Origin: Tachypleus tridentatus
Taxonomy: Eukaryota > Arthropoda > Merostomata > Xiphosura > Limulidae
Length of the DNA stretch: 64,000 nt
Direction: 5' to 3'
Assembly (NCBI RefSeq): GCF_004210375.1
Contig: NC_134825.1
Location: 1,674,001 to 1,738,000, forward strand
The position numbers and the translations under genes are program-made. This document shows positions 9,532-22,530 of the stretch, one piece after another. How positions within the stretch are numbered: position 1 is the first letter of the stretch; each line of letters opens with the position of its first letter. The notes under the pieces are model-generated. The model made no database searches and was not told where the DNA came from. It saw only the letters and a list, made by a program, of their open reading frames with translations.

Positions 9532-12150
9532 ATGGCTATCTTAATACAATGGAACTGTTGAGATTTACATCCAGATTGGTATGACATCAAAACACTGATT
9601 GCTTCCTACCATCCTGTATGTCTCTCCTTACAGGGAACATTTCTTTCTGAAACCTCCTGGAACAGTCATCTTGCAGCAGTTTTCTTTGTACAGAAATGAC
9701 AGGCTGTGTGATGGATGAGTGCATGGAGGGGTGACACTGTTGGTTGTCAGCATCTGCCCACCCTATCTTTGTCACTCAACACGCCTACGGAGGCCATAGC
9801 CATCCGTGTTTTCTTGGGTCATAACATCACTGTTTGTTCTCTCTACCTGTCACCTGGAAAGACATGTGATCAATCACATCTTGATGCTCTTATTGAACAG
9901 TTGCCGTCTTCCATTTTAATCCTGGGTGACTTTAATGGACATCATCCCCTCTGGGGAAGTGCTGTCATTGATAGGAGGGGTCGATCTGTGGAGCATATGC
10001 TCTCTGATCATAACCTTTCTCTTTACAATACTGGTTCCTCTTCTTATTTTCATGCACCTAGTCAGTCATTTACCGCTATTGACCTCTCAATTGGCTCCCC
10101 TTCACTATTCTCCCATTTCTCTTGAAGGGTTGATAATAATCCACGAGGAAGTGATCATTTTCCTATAAGTTTGAGAGAGATTGGCTGTGGTAAATGTCAC
10201 CCAACCTGCGTGCCCCAGTGACAGCTGGATCAAGCAAACTGACCCTCTTTCACTGCTCTTGCAGAACTTGATCCTGCAATTATCTGTCAGCCACCATCAA
10301 TAGACGACTTGTGGAAGCAGTAACTGACTTTATTACACAAACAGCTGCTCAATGTATTCCTAAAGTCTCGACACGTATTCCACGATATCCTCGTCCGTTG
10401 GGGAATCCTGTCTGCCACATGACATGGAAGGCCCAAAAACTGACCTAGGATACTTTTCATAGGTATCCCACTCTTGCACCACATCACTTTCCAGCAGGCC
10501 CATTCACATGCTCAGAGGGTAAGACATCAAATCCAGAAGGAATCTTGAATTAAGTTCACAACCAACATATTTTCTACCACCAGTTCCAAAGTTATATGGA
10601 ACAAGATTCGAAAATTTATTGGGCAATATAACTCTGTCCCCTTCTCAATCTTGCTCTTTGATGGCAAGAAAGTAGCTGCTACCCAGAGCATTGCTGATAC
10701 TCTAGGTGAAAGATATCTAGCATTTCTGCTTCTTCCTCCACCTTCTTAGCCACCAAGACTCGGGAAGAGCAAACACCTCTGTTCTTTCAAGCTAATTGTC
10801 TCTCTAATTATATTCGTCCCTTTACACTGGGGGAACTCAAACTGGCCCATCATCGGTCTGGCAGTACGTTGGTTGAACCTAATGATGTACACTATAAAAT
10901 GGTGCGCCATCTCCTGCTTCTCTTACTATTCTTCTGCTTGCTTTTTACTGAATCTGGCAGAAGAATGTCTTTCCTGATGCCTTACTCCAGACTATTGTCC
11001 TACCTTTCTCTAAGTCTGGGAAGGAACCAAAGATTCCTTCAAACTACCGTCCAATTGCTTTGACTAGCTGTCTTGCTAAGATTTTACAAAGGATGGTTAA
11101 TGTTCGTCTCGTTTGGTTCCTCAAATCAAACAACCTCCTCTCGCCTGCCCAGTGTGTTCCGACGACAGTACTCCACCATGGACCACCTGATTTGACTTGA
11201 AACGTCAATCAGAGAAACCTTTCTTAAATGACAACATCTTGTATCAGTATTCTTTGATATTGAGAATGTTTATGATGCAAATTGGAGGTATGGCATTTTG
11301 CGAGATCTCCATATATATTGCTTACGTGGCCATTTGCCCATTTTTATTACTTTTTTTAATGGACAGGTGATTCTAAATTAGTGTGGGTTTGACACCTTCT
11401 CGTTTTTTTCTACAGGAGCTTGAAGTCCATCAGGGCTGTGTCTTGAGTGTCACACTTTAGTATAAAGATTAATGCCCTCACTGAACAACTCCCTGTTACT
11501 ATTACAAACGGGCTTTACTTCAACGACTTTCACATCTCATGTTAGTCATTGAACATGAGGTATATTGAGCAGCAGCTACAAACTTCCCTCAGTTATTTAC
11601 TGAAATGGACAACAACAAAGGGCTTTAATTTCTCTCTCTCTAAAACCGTTTCTACGCACTTTGTTGTGATTTGGTGATTGCATGCAGAATCCCCTCTACA
11701 GCTTCTGTGTTCACTGCTGAACTCTATGCCATTTCTCTTGCCCTGGATTACATAAAAGCTAAGCAGTATTCAAATTCCACTATTTATACTGATGTGCTTA
11801 GTTCTCTATTGGCTCTCCTGGAATAGCTTCACGTTAATTTGCACCCTGTTCGCGCTGATATTCAAAACTAGCTGGCTAAATTATCTTTAACATCTACTTC
11901 TATCCAGTTTTTCTGGACTACGTATTGGTCACAGTTTTTAGCTCATTGGTTTCTCTTATCTGGAACTGATGCAACATTGTGTAGTCTGTGCAATACTCAA
12001 ATCACAGTAAACCACATTTTACTTTCTTTACGTCGTTATGACTCTCAATGATGGCGTCATTTTCACCATATTCTGCCCCAAGGTTTGTCCATAACGTTAG
12101 ACAGTGTTATTGGTGATGATGATGTTTTTAGTTTTTTTAAAGACCATCAA
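9532..12150 (+). pseudogene. LINE copy B ORF2 (endonuclease, RT, RNase H) remnant
   Basis: ORF2 starts at ATG 9532 but meets a TGA at its fifth codon, where the family has QWNCR. The endonuclease is best seen at 9715-10125: LILGDFNGHHPLWGS with the catalytic D and N, and a later TAIDLSIGSPSLFSHF. RT motifs follow in broken frames (NYRPIALTSCL near 11043; the YVDD site near 11515 reads YFND). RNase H begins near 11690 (FTAELYAISLALDYIKA), and the CX2CX8H knuckle is near 11977. The RT-to-RNase H stretch is deleted. Confidence 0.75.
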
Positions 12151-12663
12151 TCTTGATAACGCTTTTTAAGTTTTTAATTTATACATTAGACTTTTTTAAT
12201 GGGATTCCCTTTCAAGAATCTCAGCCCATCTAGCTCGATTTGAAATTAGAAAATGGCCATAAAGTCAACTTACCAGAAACCATAACTGAAAAGGCCAACT
12301 TCAGGTGACTAACTTAAAATTTTTGTTACTTTACTATTTGAAAATGGCCGAAACATCAAATAACTCGGAGCCAGGACTGGAAAGGCCAACTTCGTGGCTG
12401 ATGGTGGCTTTTGTATTCACCTGTTAGTCTTCCTGGTGATTTATGATGATTATAGTTATGCTACAGAAAGTCCTCTACCACATTACTGTAGTTTTCTCTT
12501 TATGCTGTAGACTAAATGTAAACATAGGTTTTATGCTTTTTTAATGCTTTTTACCTGAAACTCATTTTATAAATTTCTTAATTTTACTTTAATTTTAACT
12601 TTTTACTGGATGTTTGGCACAGATAGCCAAGCTGCTTTGTGCCATAAAACACCAACTTAACTA

Positions 12664-13810
12664 ACCAATTGCCCACTCGGTGTAGATTCTGATTACAGCA
12701 CTGCTGTGGACCACTTGAAACATCGATCAGAAGAGCCTTTCTCAAGCGATATCATCTTGTGCCAGTACTCTTTGACCTTAAAAGCTTATGATACTGCATG
12801 AAGGTATGACATTTTGCAAGACTTCCACTTATATGGGTTGTGTGGCCATTTGCTCATTTTAATGGACAGGATATTCCAAGTTCGTGTAGGTTCAAAGCTT
12901 TCCCTTCTTTGCTACAGGATCTTGGATTCCCTCATGGCTGTGTTTTGATTGTCACACATTTCAGTACAACGATTAATGCCATCACTGGACAATTCCCTCT
13001 ACAGTTGCAATCGGTCTCCATGTTGATGACTTCCATTTTTCGTACCAGTCATCGAGCATGAAGTATATTGAATGGCAGCTACAGACTGCCCTCAATCACT
13101 TACTGAAAAGGACCACACCAAACAGTTTAAACTTTTCTCTCTCTAAAACTGTTTGCATGCACTTCTGTTGCCAGTGAGGTATTTACCGAGATCCTGAACT
13201 CCATGTTAGTGAAGTTGTGCTTCCCATAGTCTCTAAGCCAAAATTCTTGGGGCTTATATTTGACCATAAGTTGAATTTTATTCTACACATCAAGCAGTGT
13301 ATCAAGTATGGACACTGAACATCCTCCATGTCCTCTGTCACACCACTTAGGGAGCTGATTGATGTTCTGTGCTAAAGATATATCGTGCTCTTATTTGATC
13401 AAAACTGAAATATGGGTCACTTGTCTGTGACTCTGCCAGGACCTTGGCCTTGAAGATACCAGAACCTGTTCATCATCAGAAACTTCTGCTCTGCACCAGG
13501 GCTTTCCACACTTCCCCAGTTCAGAACTTGTAGACAGTCTCCTTTTGGACGTGTTTTGTCCACAGGTTTGTGTGATGCTGGACAGTGTCATAGGCAATGG
13601 TGACACTGTCAATCTTACAAATGTTTTTAGTTTGTAAAGAGTCATTGGCCTTTTTAATGCAATTTAAGTTTTTAATTCAAAAATTGAACTTTGTTTTGTT
13701 TTAACGTGGTTCCTTTTTACGAGGTTTAATACATTTATTTTGTTACCAGTTGTTTGGGACAGATACTCAAGTTGCTTTGTGCCATGAAATGTTAAACATC
13801 TAATCAACCA
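12664..13810 (+). mobile_element. LINE copy C, RT-core fragment
   Basis: This fragment starts inside the RT (equivalent to 11155 in copy B) and runs to the RT end. It then jumps directly into the 3' UTR at about 13575 and ends with the shared tail near 13790. The catalytic box reads LHVDDFHF at about 13017, so the tyrosine of YVDD is histidine. There is no 5' end, endonuclease or RNase H. Confidence 0.75.
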
Positions 13811-16529
13811 ACAAAGGGTCAATTGACTGGGTCACTTGGATGAGGGTCAACAAAGTGCCAGTGGTAGATGTTTTCAACTGATATTGTGGGCATTGTCTGA
13901 CGCTGGTGTTTTGGTACAGTGCTCATGAAACCCTGACATTGCTGCAATTCTTATTTTGGAATTGCAGCACATCCCCTCATAGGGTTTCATAATGGGTGGG
14001 AACAGTGGGCACTAAAATGTTCATACTCCCTGTTGTCTAGGCAGTTGCTCAATATATTCTTTAACACACTCGACACGTTTTCCACGGTTTTCTTTGCTAT
14101 GGTAGAATCCTGTTTCCACATAGCATAAAAGATGCATAAACGGGCCTGAGATATCTTTTGTAGGTATCCCACACTTTTCCACTGCACCACTTTTTGACAG
14201 GCCTGTACACATGCTCGGAAGGTAAGACGTCAAAAACAGAAGGAATCTTAGAGTAAGTACCCAACTAGTATCTCTTCTTTCATCTCTTCCAAAGTCTTGT
14301 GGGATAAGATGTGGAAGGTCAGTGGGAACTATACTTCTGACTCTTTTTACCTTGCTCTCCAATGGCCAGGAAGTTGCTGATGCCCAGACCATCTGTGATT
14401 CTCGTGGTGAAAGCTTTACTCGTGCATGTAGCACTTCTGCTTCATCCTGTATCTTCTTGGCCATCAAGGCTCGGGTAGAGCAATCACCTCCTTCCTTTCG
14501 GGGTGATTGTCTCTATCACTATAATTGCTCCTTTACACTGGTGGAACTCAAGCTTGCTCTTCATCAGTCCGGGAGTATAATCAGTTGAACCTAATAATAT
14601 TCACTACAAAATGCTGTGCCCCTATCTCTCTTCCTATTTTCCTGTTTTTTTTTTCTAACTCGATCTGCAACAGAATGCTTTTTTCTGATCATTGGTGCTG
14701 GGCTATTGTCCTTCATTTTTCCAAGCTTTTTTCAAACTACTGTCCAATTGCTTTGACGAGCTGTCTCTGTAAGACCCTAGAGAGGATGGTTAATGCTTGT
14801 CTTGTTTGGTTCCTCGAATCAACCTCTTCTCACACACTGAGTGTGGATTTTGAAGACAGTGCTCCACCATAGATCACCTGATGCGACTTAGTCAATTAGG
14901 GAAGCTTTTCTGAAGTGACAACATTTTGTTTCTGTATTTTTACCTTGACAAGGCTTAGGCTACTACGTGAAAGTACTGCATTTTGCGAGATATCTACTCG
15001 TATGGGTTGCGTAGCCATTTGCCAATTCTTATAAAAAAAAGAATTGTTTTTCTCAGGAATTTGTAGTCCCTCAGGGCTATTCTTGAGTGTTTCAATTTTC
15101 ATATTAAAGATTAATACCGTCAGTGGACAACTCCCACTAACATTTGCAAGCATTTCCATATCTCGTTTAACTCATTGATCATGAAGTGTTTTTTAGCAGT
15201 AGCTACAGACTGCCATCATTTGTTTACTGGAGTGAACCACAGCAAATGGTGTTATTCTTTTTCAAAAACTGTTTACATGCACATTTGCCGCCAATGGGGA
15301 GTATTCATCCGATCCTGCACTCCATGTCAGTGAAATTGTACTTCCCATAGCCCCTGAGCCAAAGTTCTTCACGCTTATGTTTGACCATAAGTTGAATTTC
15401 ATTCCACTCATCAAGCAATGTATGAAGTAAACGAAGACACTGAACATACTCATTGCCCTCTCTTCCACCTCTTAAGGAGCAGATCAATGTTCTATCCTAA
15501 AAATCTATAGTGCCTCGTTCTATCAAAACTGGACTATGGGTGTCTGGTCTATGTCTCTGCCAGAATATTTTAGACACTGCTCGCCATCTGAGACTTTAAC
15601 TCTGTATAAGGGCTATGTCCTTCTCTAGTTCAGAGTTTGTATACTGAGTTTCATGAACCTCCTCTACACATCTGCCAATTGCATCTCTACTATATACATT
15701 GAAACTTCGATCCTTGCCACAGCATCCCATTTGGGATGGTTTACTTTCCTCATTTGGCCATGCTTTTGAAGAATAGATAGTCTGTCATTGTTCCTTTTGG
15801 CCTTTGTATTCAGGTGCAGCTGGCTGAATTAGGTCTGTCCTTAGATAATGTTGCTGTTTCTACTAACCAACCATGATTTATTGCCATTCCCAAGTGTGAC
15901 CTTTCTTTGAGTCATTTCAAGAAGGCTGACACTCCTCATTGGAAATACCACCTGCTATTTACCAAAAATCTTTAGAACCATCCGTCAATTCCCATTTATA
16001 CCAATGGTTCAAAATCAGGTGACTCTGTGGGCTCTGCTATGGTTTGTTGTTTCAGTGGTTGCACACAGAATTCCTTCTACGATTTGTGTTAACTGCCAAA
16101 TTGTACGCCATTTTTCTTGTCCTGGATCACATACAAGCTATGCAGTACATGAACTGTACTGTTTATACTGATTTCCTTAGCTCTCTACTGGCCTTGGAAT
16201 TGCTTCACGTTAGTTCTCACCCAATTATCGTCGATATTCAAAGCTGACTGGCCCATTTCCCTATATCTACTATTTTCCTGTTTTTTCCTTGATACCAGGC
16301 CACGTCGGTATTTGCGGGAATGAGCTCGCTGACACTGTTTGTTTGTTCTGGTGCTAGCATTATCATGCCTGTTCCATACATAAACCATAGTCCAGTATTT
16401 AAGGCTCGGCCCCGCATCAGTTGGCAGTCACTTGGAGTGAGCAACATGATATGTTTTTCCAGATAAAACCCTCGGTTGCTCCTTGGACATCTTTCCATAA
16501 GGATCAGAAGGAGAAAGTTGTTCCAACTA

Positions 16530-18145
16530 CAGTTACGACAGAAAGTATTCGTACCCCTGTGTCGTGAGTAGTTTTTTCCTCATAACTTAAAAAGCATCAC
16601 GATTAGAATAATGAAAGTACCGTATATTATAAATATTATACTAACACACATCTACATAAATTTTTGTGTAAATTAAACTGCAAATAAACTAGTTATAAAC
16701 AAATAACCAAACATAGGAGGGGCATAAAGTGTTCGTGCATCTACTTTAATGGTCAGTTGTGTAGCCTTTCAGGTGAATTACTTGACTTGGCGCAGTCTCT
16801 TCTCATAGCCCTCCATGAACGTTTGACAGTACTCGACTGGTATTTTCTTCCATTCTCCTTTACAGAAGGCTTCCAACTCTTGCAAGTTTTTCGGATGACG
16901 CTGATGAACCCTGGTCTTCAACTTGTTTCAAACGTTTTCAATTGGGTTGAGATCGGGTGACTGCGATGGCCACTACAGAACGCTTATATGGTTCTTCTGC
17001 AACCAAAATTGAGCATATTTCGATGTGTGCTTAGGCTCATTGTCGTGCTGGAAGATCCAACGACACCCAAGCCACAAATTCCGAGCATCATTCATGATAT
17101 AAGTGCATAATATCAATGCACTCTTCTTTTTTCGTGATTTCGTTGACGCGGTGAAGGCTGCCTACACCAGAAGAGCTGAAGGAACCCATAACATGATCAA
17201 GCTACCTCTGCGTTTAACTGTAGGGACGGTGTTCTTTGGAACATTTCGTTCCCCCTTCTTACAGAAAATATTGCGAACATCATTGTGGCCGAAAAGCTCG
17301 ACTGACCAAAGAATACTCTTCCAATAAGTAAAGGGTTTATCTACATGCTTTCTTGCATACCTCAATCGTGCTTCTAAATGAACAGGCTTTAAATATCGAG
17401 TTCTACAAGGACGGCATGCTTTGAACCCAGAAGAGCGTAACATGTTTGTAACTGTAGAGAGGTGCTTACTTCAATCCTAGTTTCCCTTACCAATTTATGT
17501 ATGTCATTACGTGTTTAAACAAGGGTTCCTACTAACTTCTCTAAAAACCTTCCTCTTGTTCTGTCTGAAATTTTGGTGGGGCGTCTGGAAGGAGGGAGGT
17601 TAGCAGTTGATCCTGTAAGCTTAAACTTGGCAATTATGCTTTGAACAGTAGATTTCGGCACATTACGTTGTGCAGCAACACCGGAAAGAGACACACGAGA
17701 CTTGTATTTTGCAACAATTCTGTTTTTAAATCACTGGACAGTTGTTTCCTGTTCGCCATGATGACCAAGCAGATAATGACGGAGACTGCGCTGAATTGCC
17801 GGAAATAAATTTTTTGCTGGCTAAATTCCAATAATTATGAACCCAATGTCTAGTTCTGGAATGGTATAATGTAGTTTATTTGCCAAATTAAACAAAATTT
17901 TTACGGGAATATCGGTTTTTTTACACATTCTGAACTGTATGAACACTTTCTGCTCCTCTTATTTTTAGTTATTTGTTTATAAACAGTTTATTTGTCGTTT
18001 AATTTACATACAAGTTTATATAGATGTGTGTTATTATAATATTTATAATATATGATACTTCTATTAACCTAATCATGATACTTTATAAGTTATGAGCAAA
18101 AAATCACTCGGGACTCAGGTGTACGAACATTTTCTGTCGTAACTG
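16530..18145 (-). mobile_element. Tc1-family DNA transposon inside LINE copy D
   Basis: The 1616-bp element starts CAGTTACGACAGAAA and ends with its inverse, flanked by TA on both sides (16528-16529 and 18146-18147). The terminal inverted repeats extend for about 200 bases, including CACATCTA and AAACAAATAAC blocks. The transposase gene is on the - strand. Insertion into a dead LINE shows it is the younger of the two. Confidence 0.9.
16770..17759 (-). pseudogene. Tc1 transposase, inactivated
   Basis: Translation from ATG 17757-17759 gives MANRKQLSSDLK, the usual Tc1 N-terminus, but a one-base loss then shifts the frame. The helix-turn-helix part continues in another frame (KSTVQSIIAKF). The central part, 17162-17443, has LEARLRYARKH, FTYWKSILWS and LFGHND. 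The C-terminal part has SPDLNPIEN near 16935, holding the last catalytic acid, preceded by an in-frame TAG. It should have catalysed cut-and-paste transposition and cannot now be made whole. Confidence 0.85.
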
Positions 18146-18596
18146 TAGGCTATTCATGGATTACAGTTCAACTCATTGTCGCCTTTTATCTGGTACTAAT
18201 GCACCAATGTTTGGTCTATGTGACACTCAAGTTAAAATAACCCACATTTTACTGTCATGCTGTCATTACGACCGTGAGCGACGGCACCATTTTAGACATG
18301 TTTTTCACCATGGGTTTATCCTTGTCGTTGAACAGCATCATTGGCAATGCTAACACTGTCCACCTTACAAATATTTTTTTTTAACTTTTAAGGGCCATTA
18401 GCATTTTAAATTCTATTTAAGTTTTTAAAGGACGTTTTGCTACAATTTTATTTTAACTTATTATAAAGTGTCAAAGGAAAATAAGTTTACTTTTTTGTCG
18501 GTTATTTGGGACAGATAGCCTAGTTGCTTTGCGCAATAAAACTCCAAAGAACCACAACAACCTACTTTGTATTGATTTCGTCGCTCTGAATAACCG

Positions 18597-18725
18597 CTTT
18601 AAGAAGCGTTGGAATATCCTGACATGGCTGCTTGTGGATAGCAATTTTCATGAAGTCTTAACATGTCCTGACTTGGCTGATTTGGGATAACATCATGTCC
18701 TAATTTGGCTTGTTCAGGATATGGA
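18597..18725 (+). repeat. Decayed ~50-bp minisatellite, third block
   Basis: Three diverged units (GACATGGCTGCTTGTGGATA, TGTCCTGACTTGGCTGATTT and one more) match the blocks at 4130-4890 and 5860-6215, on the far side of the LINE cluster. Confidence 0.6.
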
Positions 18726-19669
18726 CAGGATATTTGTCTCGCACAAATATTTTTTTATATTTTCTGCCTTTTTATTTATTTTTGAAGATATCTCAAAAGT
18801 TTACAACTTTAGATTTGCTTGTTTCAAAGTGAAAACTTACGCCAGGAAAATTACTTCAAAAGATTCTTTGTTTCCAACGAGAATATATATAGGTAGGTAA
18901 TTTGGTAATTGTAGATTGTATTTATCAAGATGAGAAATTACACATTATTGTACAAAATTCGGTACTTTCTTGCATAAAATTGGCGTCTAGTTAGAAAGAA
19001 GTGGTTATATTTGAATACAGCAATTGTCAAACACATTTTTCAGTCGAATACAGGATATATTTTTATTAAATGATAAGAAAACAAAGAAGACATGGGAAAA
19101 AACAATTTTGGCTAATCACAAAACGAAAATGACTATTCAATTCATGTAAAGAAAAACTTAGCAATTTAAACATCAAATCATTGGTTAGCTACAACAATTC
19201 ATCGCTTTGAAAGGCTGTAGAAAGTCTGAGAAAAGATGAGGCAGTAATATTAACCCTAACTGTAAAGGAAAGTCGTGGTCAACTTTCCAATGAAGTGTGA
19301 CACTGGCCATAGCTGACCATCAGAACCGACTCCACACACTTTGCCAGGATTACAATTATGGATGCAGAACAATGGAAGAATTCCTGCGTGTTGTAGGATG
19401 CACTATTAAGTTGTAAATTAACGCTTTTAAATGGGTCATTGACTACTCTTCTAGTGATAAACTACGTGGTATTATATATTGTCATATATGATATGTTATT
19501 ATATATCGCATATCCTATAATAGTATATAATGCTTATTTCTTGTAACATAAAATTTAAGAAATAAAGTAATAAACTCATCTAATGTATTTCTGTTATTAT
19601 TTGCTCTGGTGAGACAACGTCCTGGATAGAGAAAACTTTATCCAGCCTTACTCTATTCTTCTGTAAAAT
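18726..19669. other. Unassigned AT-rich intergenic sequence
   Basis: No supported gene. A small palindromic AT patch (ATATATTGTCATATATGATA) is near 19473. Confidence 0.5.
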
Positions 19670-19945
19670 AGCTTTCACGGATACTAAACATGTCTCAACT
19701 TGGCTGCTGCTTAATAGCAGATTTTGGAAGTTTTTACCGTGTTTTGACTTTGGTACTTTAGGTTTCACAGAGCCTCGCTGTTTCCTTGATTGGCTGCTTA
19801 TGAACAATAGCTTTGATAAATGTGTTCTGACTTGGTTGATTAATAAAAAGCAGTTTCAAGGGATCTGAGCATGTCCTAACTTTGGTATCTCTGTTTATGT
19901 TAAAAGTCTGCTCCAAGAAATACCTAGAGACGCTGGTAAAATGAC
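19670..19945 (+). repeat. Decayed ~50-bp minisatellite, fourth block
   Basis: Units such as CATGTCTCAACTTGGCTGCT and GAGCATGTCCTAACTTTGGT match the earlier blocks. This is the last trace of the array; 19946-20376 holds nothing recognisable. Confidence 0.55.
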
Positions 19946-20376
19946 CATCCACCTACTGGAGATGAAACCAGCATCAAATCTTTTGTAACATAATCATACA
20001 ATACAACATTCAAATACAACTAATGCAACAGGAATTAATACAAAATAACATTCAATGAAGTAGAGATTCATATCTAATTGAACATAAAAAAACAACTAAT
20101 ATAATAAAATATCACAGAAGATTTGCAGCCTAATATCGTATCTGATATCAGATTTCAGGTGAAAGAAACTAAAATAACCATTATAGTTGTGTCGCAATGT
20201 TAAAATTCCCAACGGCACGGTCTCGTATCTTCAACCTGTAAATCTCTCATGAAATATTTTGTTTGAAAGAACATGAAAACTCTCTTTTCTTTAATTTTAA
20301 AGAAAACTTAAGTAACACACAAAAATCACAGCCAGAATTTACAACATAAGACCAAATTCACAAAAAATAGAAATGT

Positions 20377-20492
20377 ACCCTGCTGGGACAGAGGTGAGTC
20401 TTCAAACGTGCAATGCTTAAATCAGGGGTTTAATTCTCCTCATTGGACACAGCAGATAGCCCGATGTGGCTTTGCTACGCAATAACACACAC
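20377..20492 (+). mobile_element. Short tRNA-derived SINE, second family, copy 1
   Basis: It shares with 54922-55039 a B-box-like GGGGTTTAATTCTCCTC segment and the trailer CAGCAGATAGCCCGATGTGG-CTTTGCTA. The left part is diverged. It ends in ACACACACACA. Confidence 0.65.
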
Positions 20493-20936
20493 ACAATATG
20501 CTTAATTTTACAACGAGTGAGAGAAATATTTGGTATGATGCTAAAATATTTGTTTTATATAGAACAAAATTTCTCTTTTCATATTATTTTACAGATGTAC
20601 CAGAGCCACTCTATAACGTTAGAATATCATTCACCAACAAATGTGATTTACATTTTTTATTAGTAGCTTCCACATGAATTCTGTATTTTTCGAAGTTTTA
20701 CTAGTACATTTATAAGTGTATACATGTTTAAATATTAACATTATAAATAGAGAAAATAATCCCATCATGGAACCACATAATACATTTTACGATTTCAATA
20801 AAAAATATAAAATCCCTAAAATAAGCAAAACTTTATTACCCTTCTCTTTACAATAGCCGAGAAGCACATAAAAACAATCCCATCATAGTCAATGCAAGAG
20901 CTCATGCGCATATCTCTTTCAGTTCATAGTACAACA

Positions 20937-21210
20937 GGCCCGACATGGCCAGGTGGATTAAGTCGTGCGACTCGTAATCTCAGGATCGCGGGTTCACATT
21001 CCCGTCGCACCAAACATGCTCGCCTTTTCAGCCGTGGGGGCGTTATAATGTTACGGTCAATCCCACTATTCGTTTGTAAAAGAGTAGCCGAAGAGTTGGC
21101 GATGGGTAGTGATGACTAGCTGCCTTCTCTCTAGTCTTACACTGCTAAATTAGGGACGGCTAGCGCAGATAGCCCTCGAGTAGCTTTGTGCGAAATTCAA
21201 AAACAAACAA
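20937..21210 (+). mobile_element. tRNA-headed SINE, copy 2 (best preserved)
   Basis: The head folds as a tRNA: A-box TGGCCAGGTGG, an anticodon loop CTCGTAA (anticodon CGT, threonine-type) and a B-box near CGGGTTCACATTCCCG, ending before the CACCA-like junction. The body and A/C-rich tail match copies 1 and 3. RNA polymerase III promoter boxes are recognisable. Flanking duplication is short and ambiguous (ACAACA-like). Confidence 0.85.
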
Positions 21211-22039
21211 CATATTAACTAATATTCACGGTGTTTTGCTTCCAAGAGACAAGATATTCAAGACATAAATATTGATGTTTAGATTATTATTGAAACCACG
21301 TTAAACAAGTATAATACTTGGATTATTGGATTTGCATAAATTAAACAGATAAATTAAATAGAAACTAACCTTATCTGCAACACAAATAACGATTGAATCA
21401 ACAAATGAATTTATAACCATAGGTATTCACATGTCAAATAATAATAGTAAAACAAAAATATATTGTTCTCCTTTAAAAACAATAAACATAAATCTACTAA
21501 ATAAACTAAGTCCATACAGTAAAAATTTAATAATAATTGGAGATATTTGGAGACAGTGAATTTTTTAAAAATAGTGACTGTAGAGGTATCAGGTTTTTGT
21601 ATAAGCTCGTCACAAATAAGTAATAAGTGTTTAATTTGGTTTTGATGCGGATAGTGACAAGTTAGCAACAGCTCGTGTCTTGTATCTCGAACCCCATTAT
21701 AATAAGCTTAAAAGAAAACAATAATTTAGTTAAAAAACAGCAAATTGGGATGAATGTAAGAACTTTTTAGATCACTTATTGCCAGAATCAACAGTAAATT
21801 TAGCAGAAACAAAAAATTTGCTATTGATGAGTACTATCAAACAATAAACTAGTAACTTACCAAAGCTGCTGAAAAAAACACCCAAACAGATGGCGACCTT
21901 TAAACAAATAATAACACAATAAAATAACTACACCTGAAAAGACAATTTGTGAATGCAAGAGACACATACATCAAAGTGCACATTAATACATTAAGAAATA
22001 AAAGAAGAAATTAAATACAACTATTAAAACAAAGCGGAT
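21211..22039. other. Unassigned AT-rich intergenic sequence
   Basis: No gene or classified repeat is visible. The few open frames are AT-driven and lack motifs. Confidence 0.5.
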
Positions 22040-22530
22040 GGGATAATTACTACTCAAAATTGAACGATCACAAGGATTCGAAGAATCTCCAGATACATCT
22101 GAAACAATTTAAAATTAATCAAGATAGATACAAAACGTATCCGATCTCAAATTATGAAAATAAAATAATATACAAAAGCAAACAAAACACCGATGTTTTT
22201 AAACATCTATAGCATATGACGAGCCAGATACGAATACACACTACTTGAATACACATTAAACAAAATAAACACATCTACACATCTAAAGTGAGGATAATAT
22301 ACGAATCATTCATTTTAGAAAGGATACTTAGAAATTGTTTGCTCATTCAACAGCACTATTTGTCCCTCAACGTTGGTTATATCTCACCCTCTTGTAAACT
22401 CAATGATCTTATGTTACTAAAGGAAAAAAACCCAGAGAATAAACCAAACAGTTATAGACCGATTAGTTTAACTACTTGTTTAGAAAGAATTGTTGAATTC
22501 TTGATCTCTCAAGAGATCAATTAAAATTAC
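22040..22530 (+). pseudogene. Non-LTR retrotransposon RT fragment (second family)
   Basis: The open stretch 22288-22524 holds the RT entry motif NKPNSYRPISLTTCLERIVE preceded by SPSCKLNDLMLLKEKN, typical of Jockey/CR1-like reverse transcriptases. Upstream, LNDHKDSKNLQIHLKQFK fits the linker between endonuclease and RT. Downstream frames break within about 200 bases and there is no catalytic box. It is distinct from the LINE family at 6-18 kb. Confidence 0.6.

Larger units (their letters stand above)
8256..12663 (+). mobile_element. LINE copy B, nearly full length with an internal deletion
   Basis: The copy begins at the same leader as A, then holds ORF1, an ORF2 with endonuclease and reverse transcriptase, a jump at about 11675 into the RNase H domain, the C-terminal CCHC knuckle and the 3' tail. 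The tail ends near TTTGTGCCATAAAACACC (12638), which copies C and D also share. The presence of RNase H places the family in the I/Jockey/R1-type group. All reading frames are broken. Confidence 0.8.
13815..18575 (+). mobile_element. LINE copy D, internally deleted and split by a Tc1 element
   Basis: The copy begins with the family leader (GCTCATGAAACCCTGACATT, 13920), skips ORF1 and most of the endonuclease, and resumes at about 14027. RT motifs follow (FSNYCPIALTSCLCKTLERM near 14735), then RNase H at 15990-16250. The 1.6-kb Tc1 element at 16530-18145 interrupts the C-terminal domain, which continues at 18148 with LLSGTNAPMFGLCDTQ. The tail ends near 18545 with TTTGCGCAATAAAACTCC. No frame is intact. 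Confidence 0.75.
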
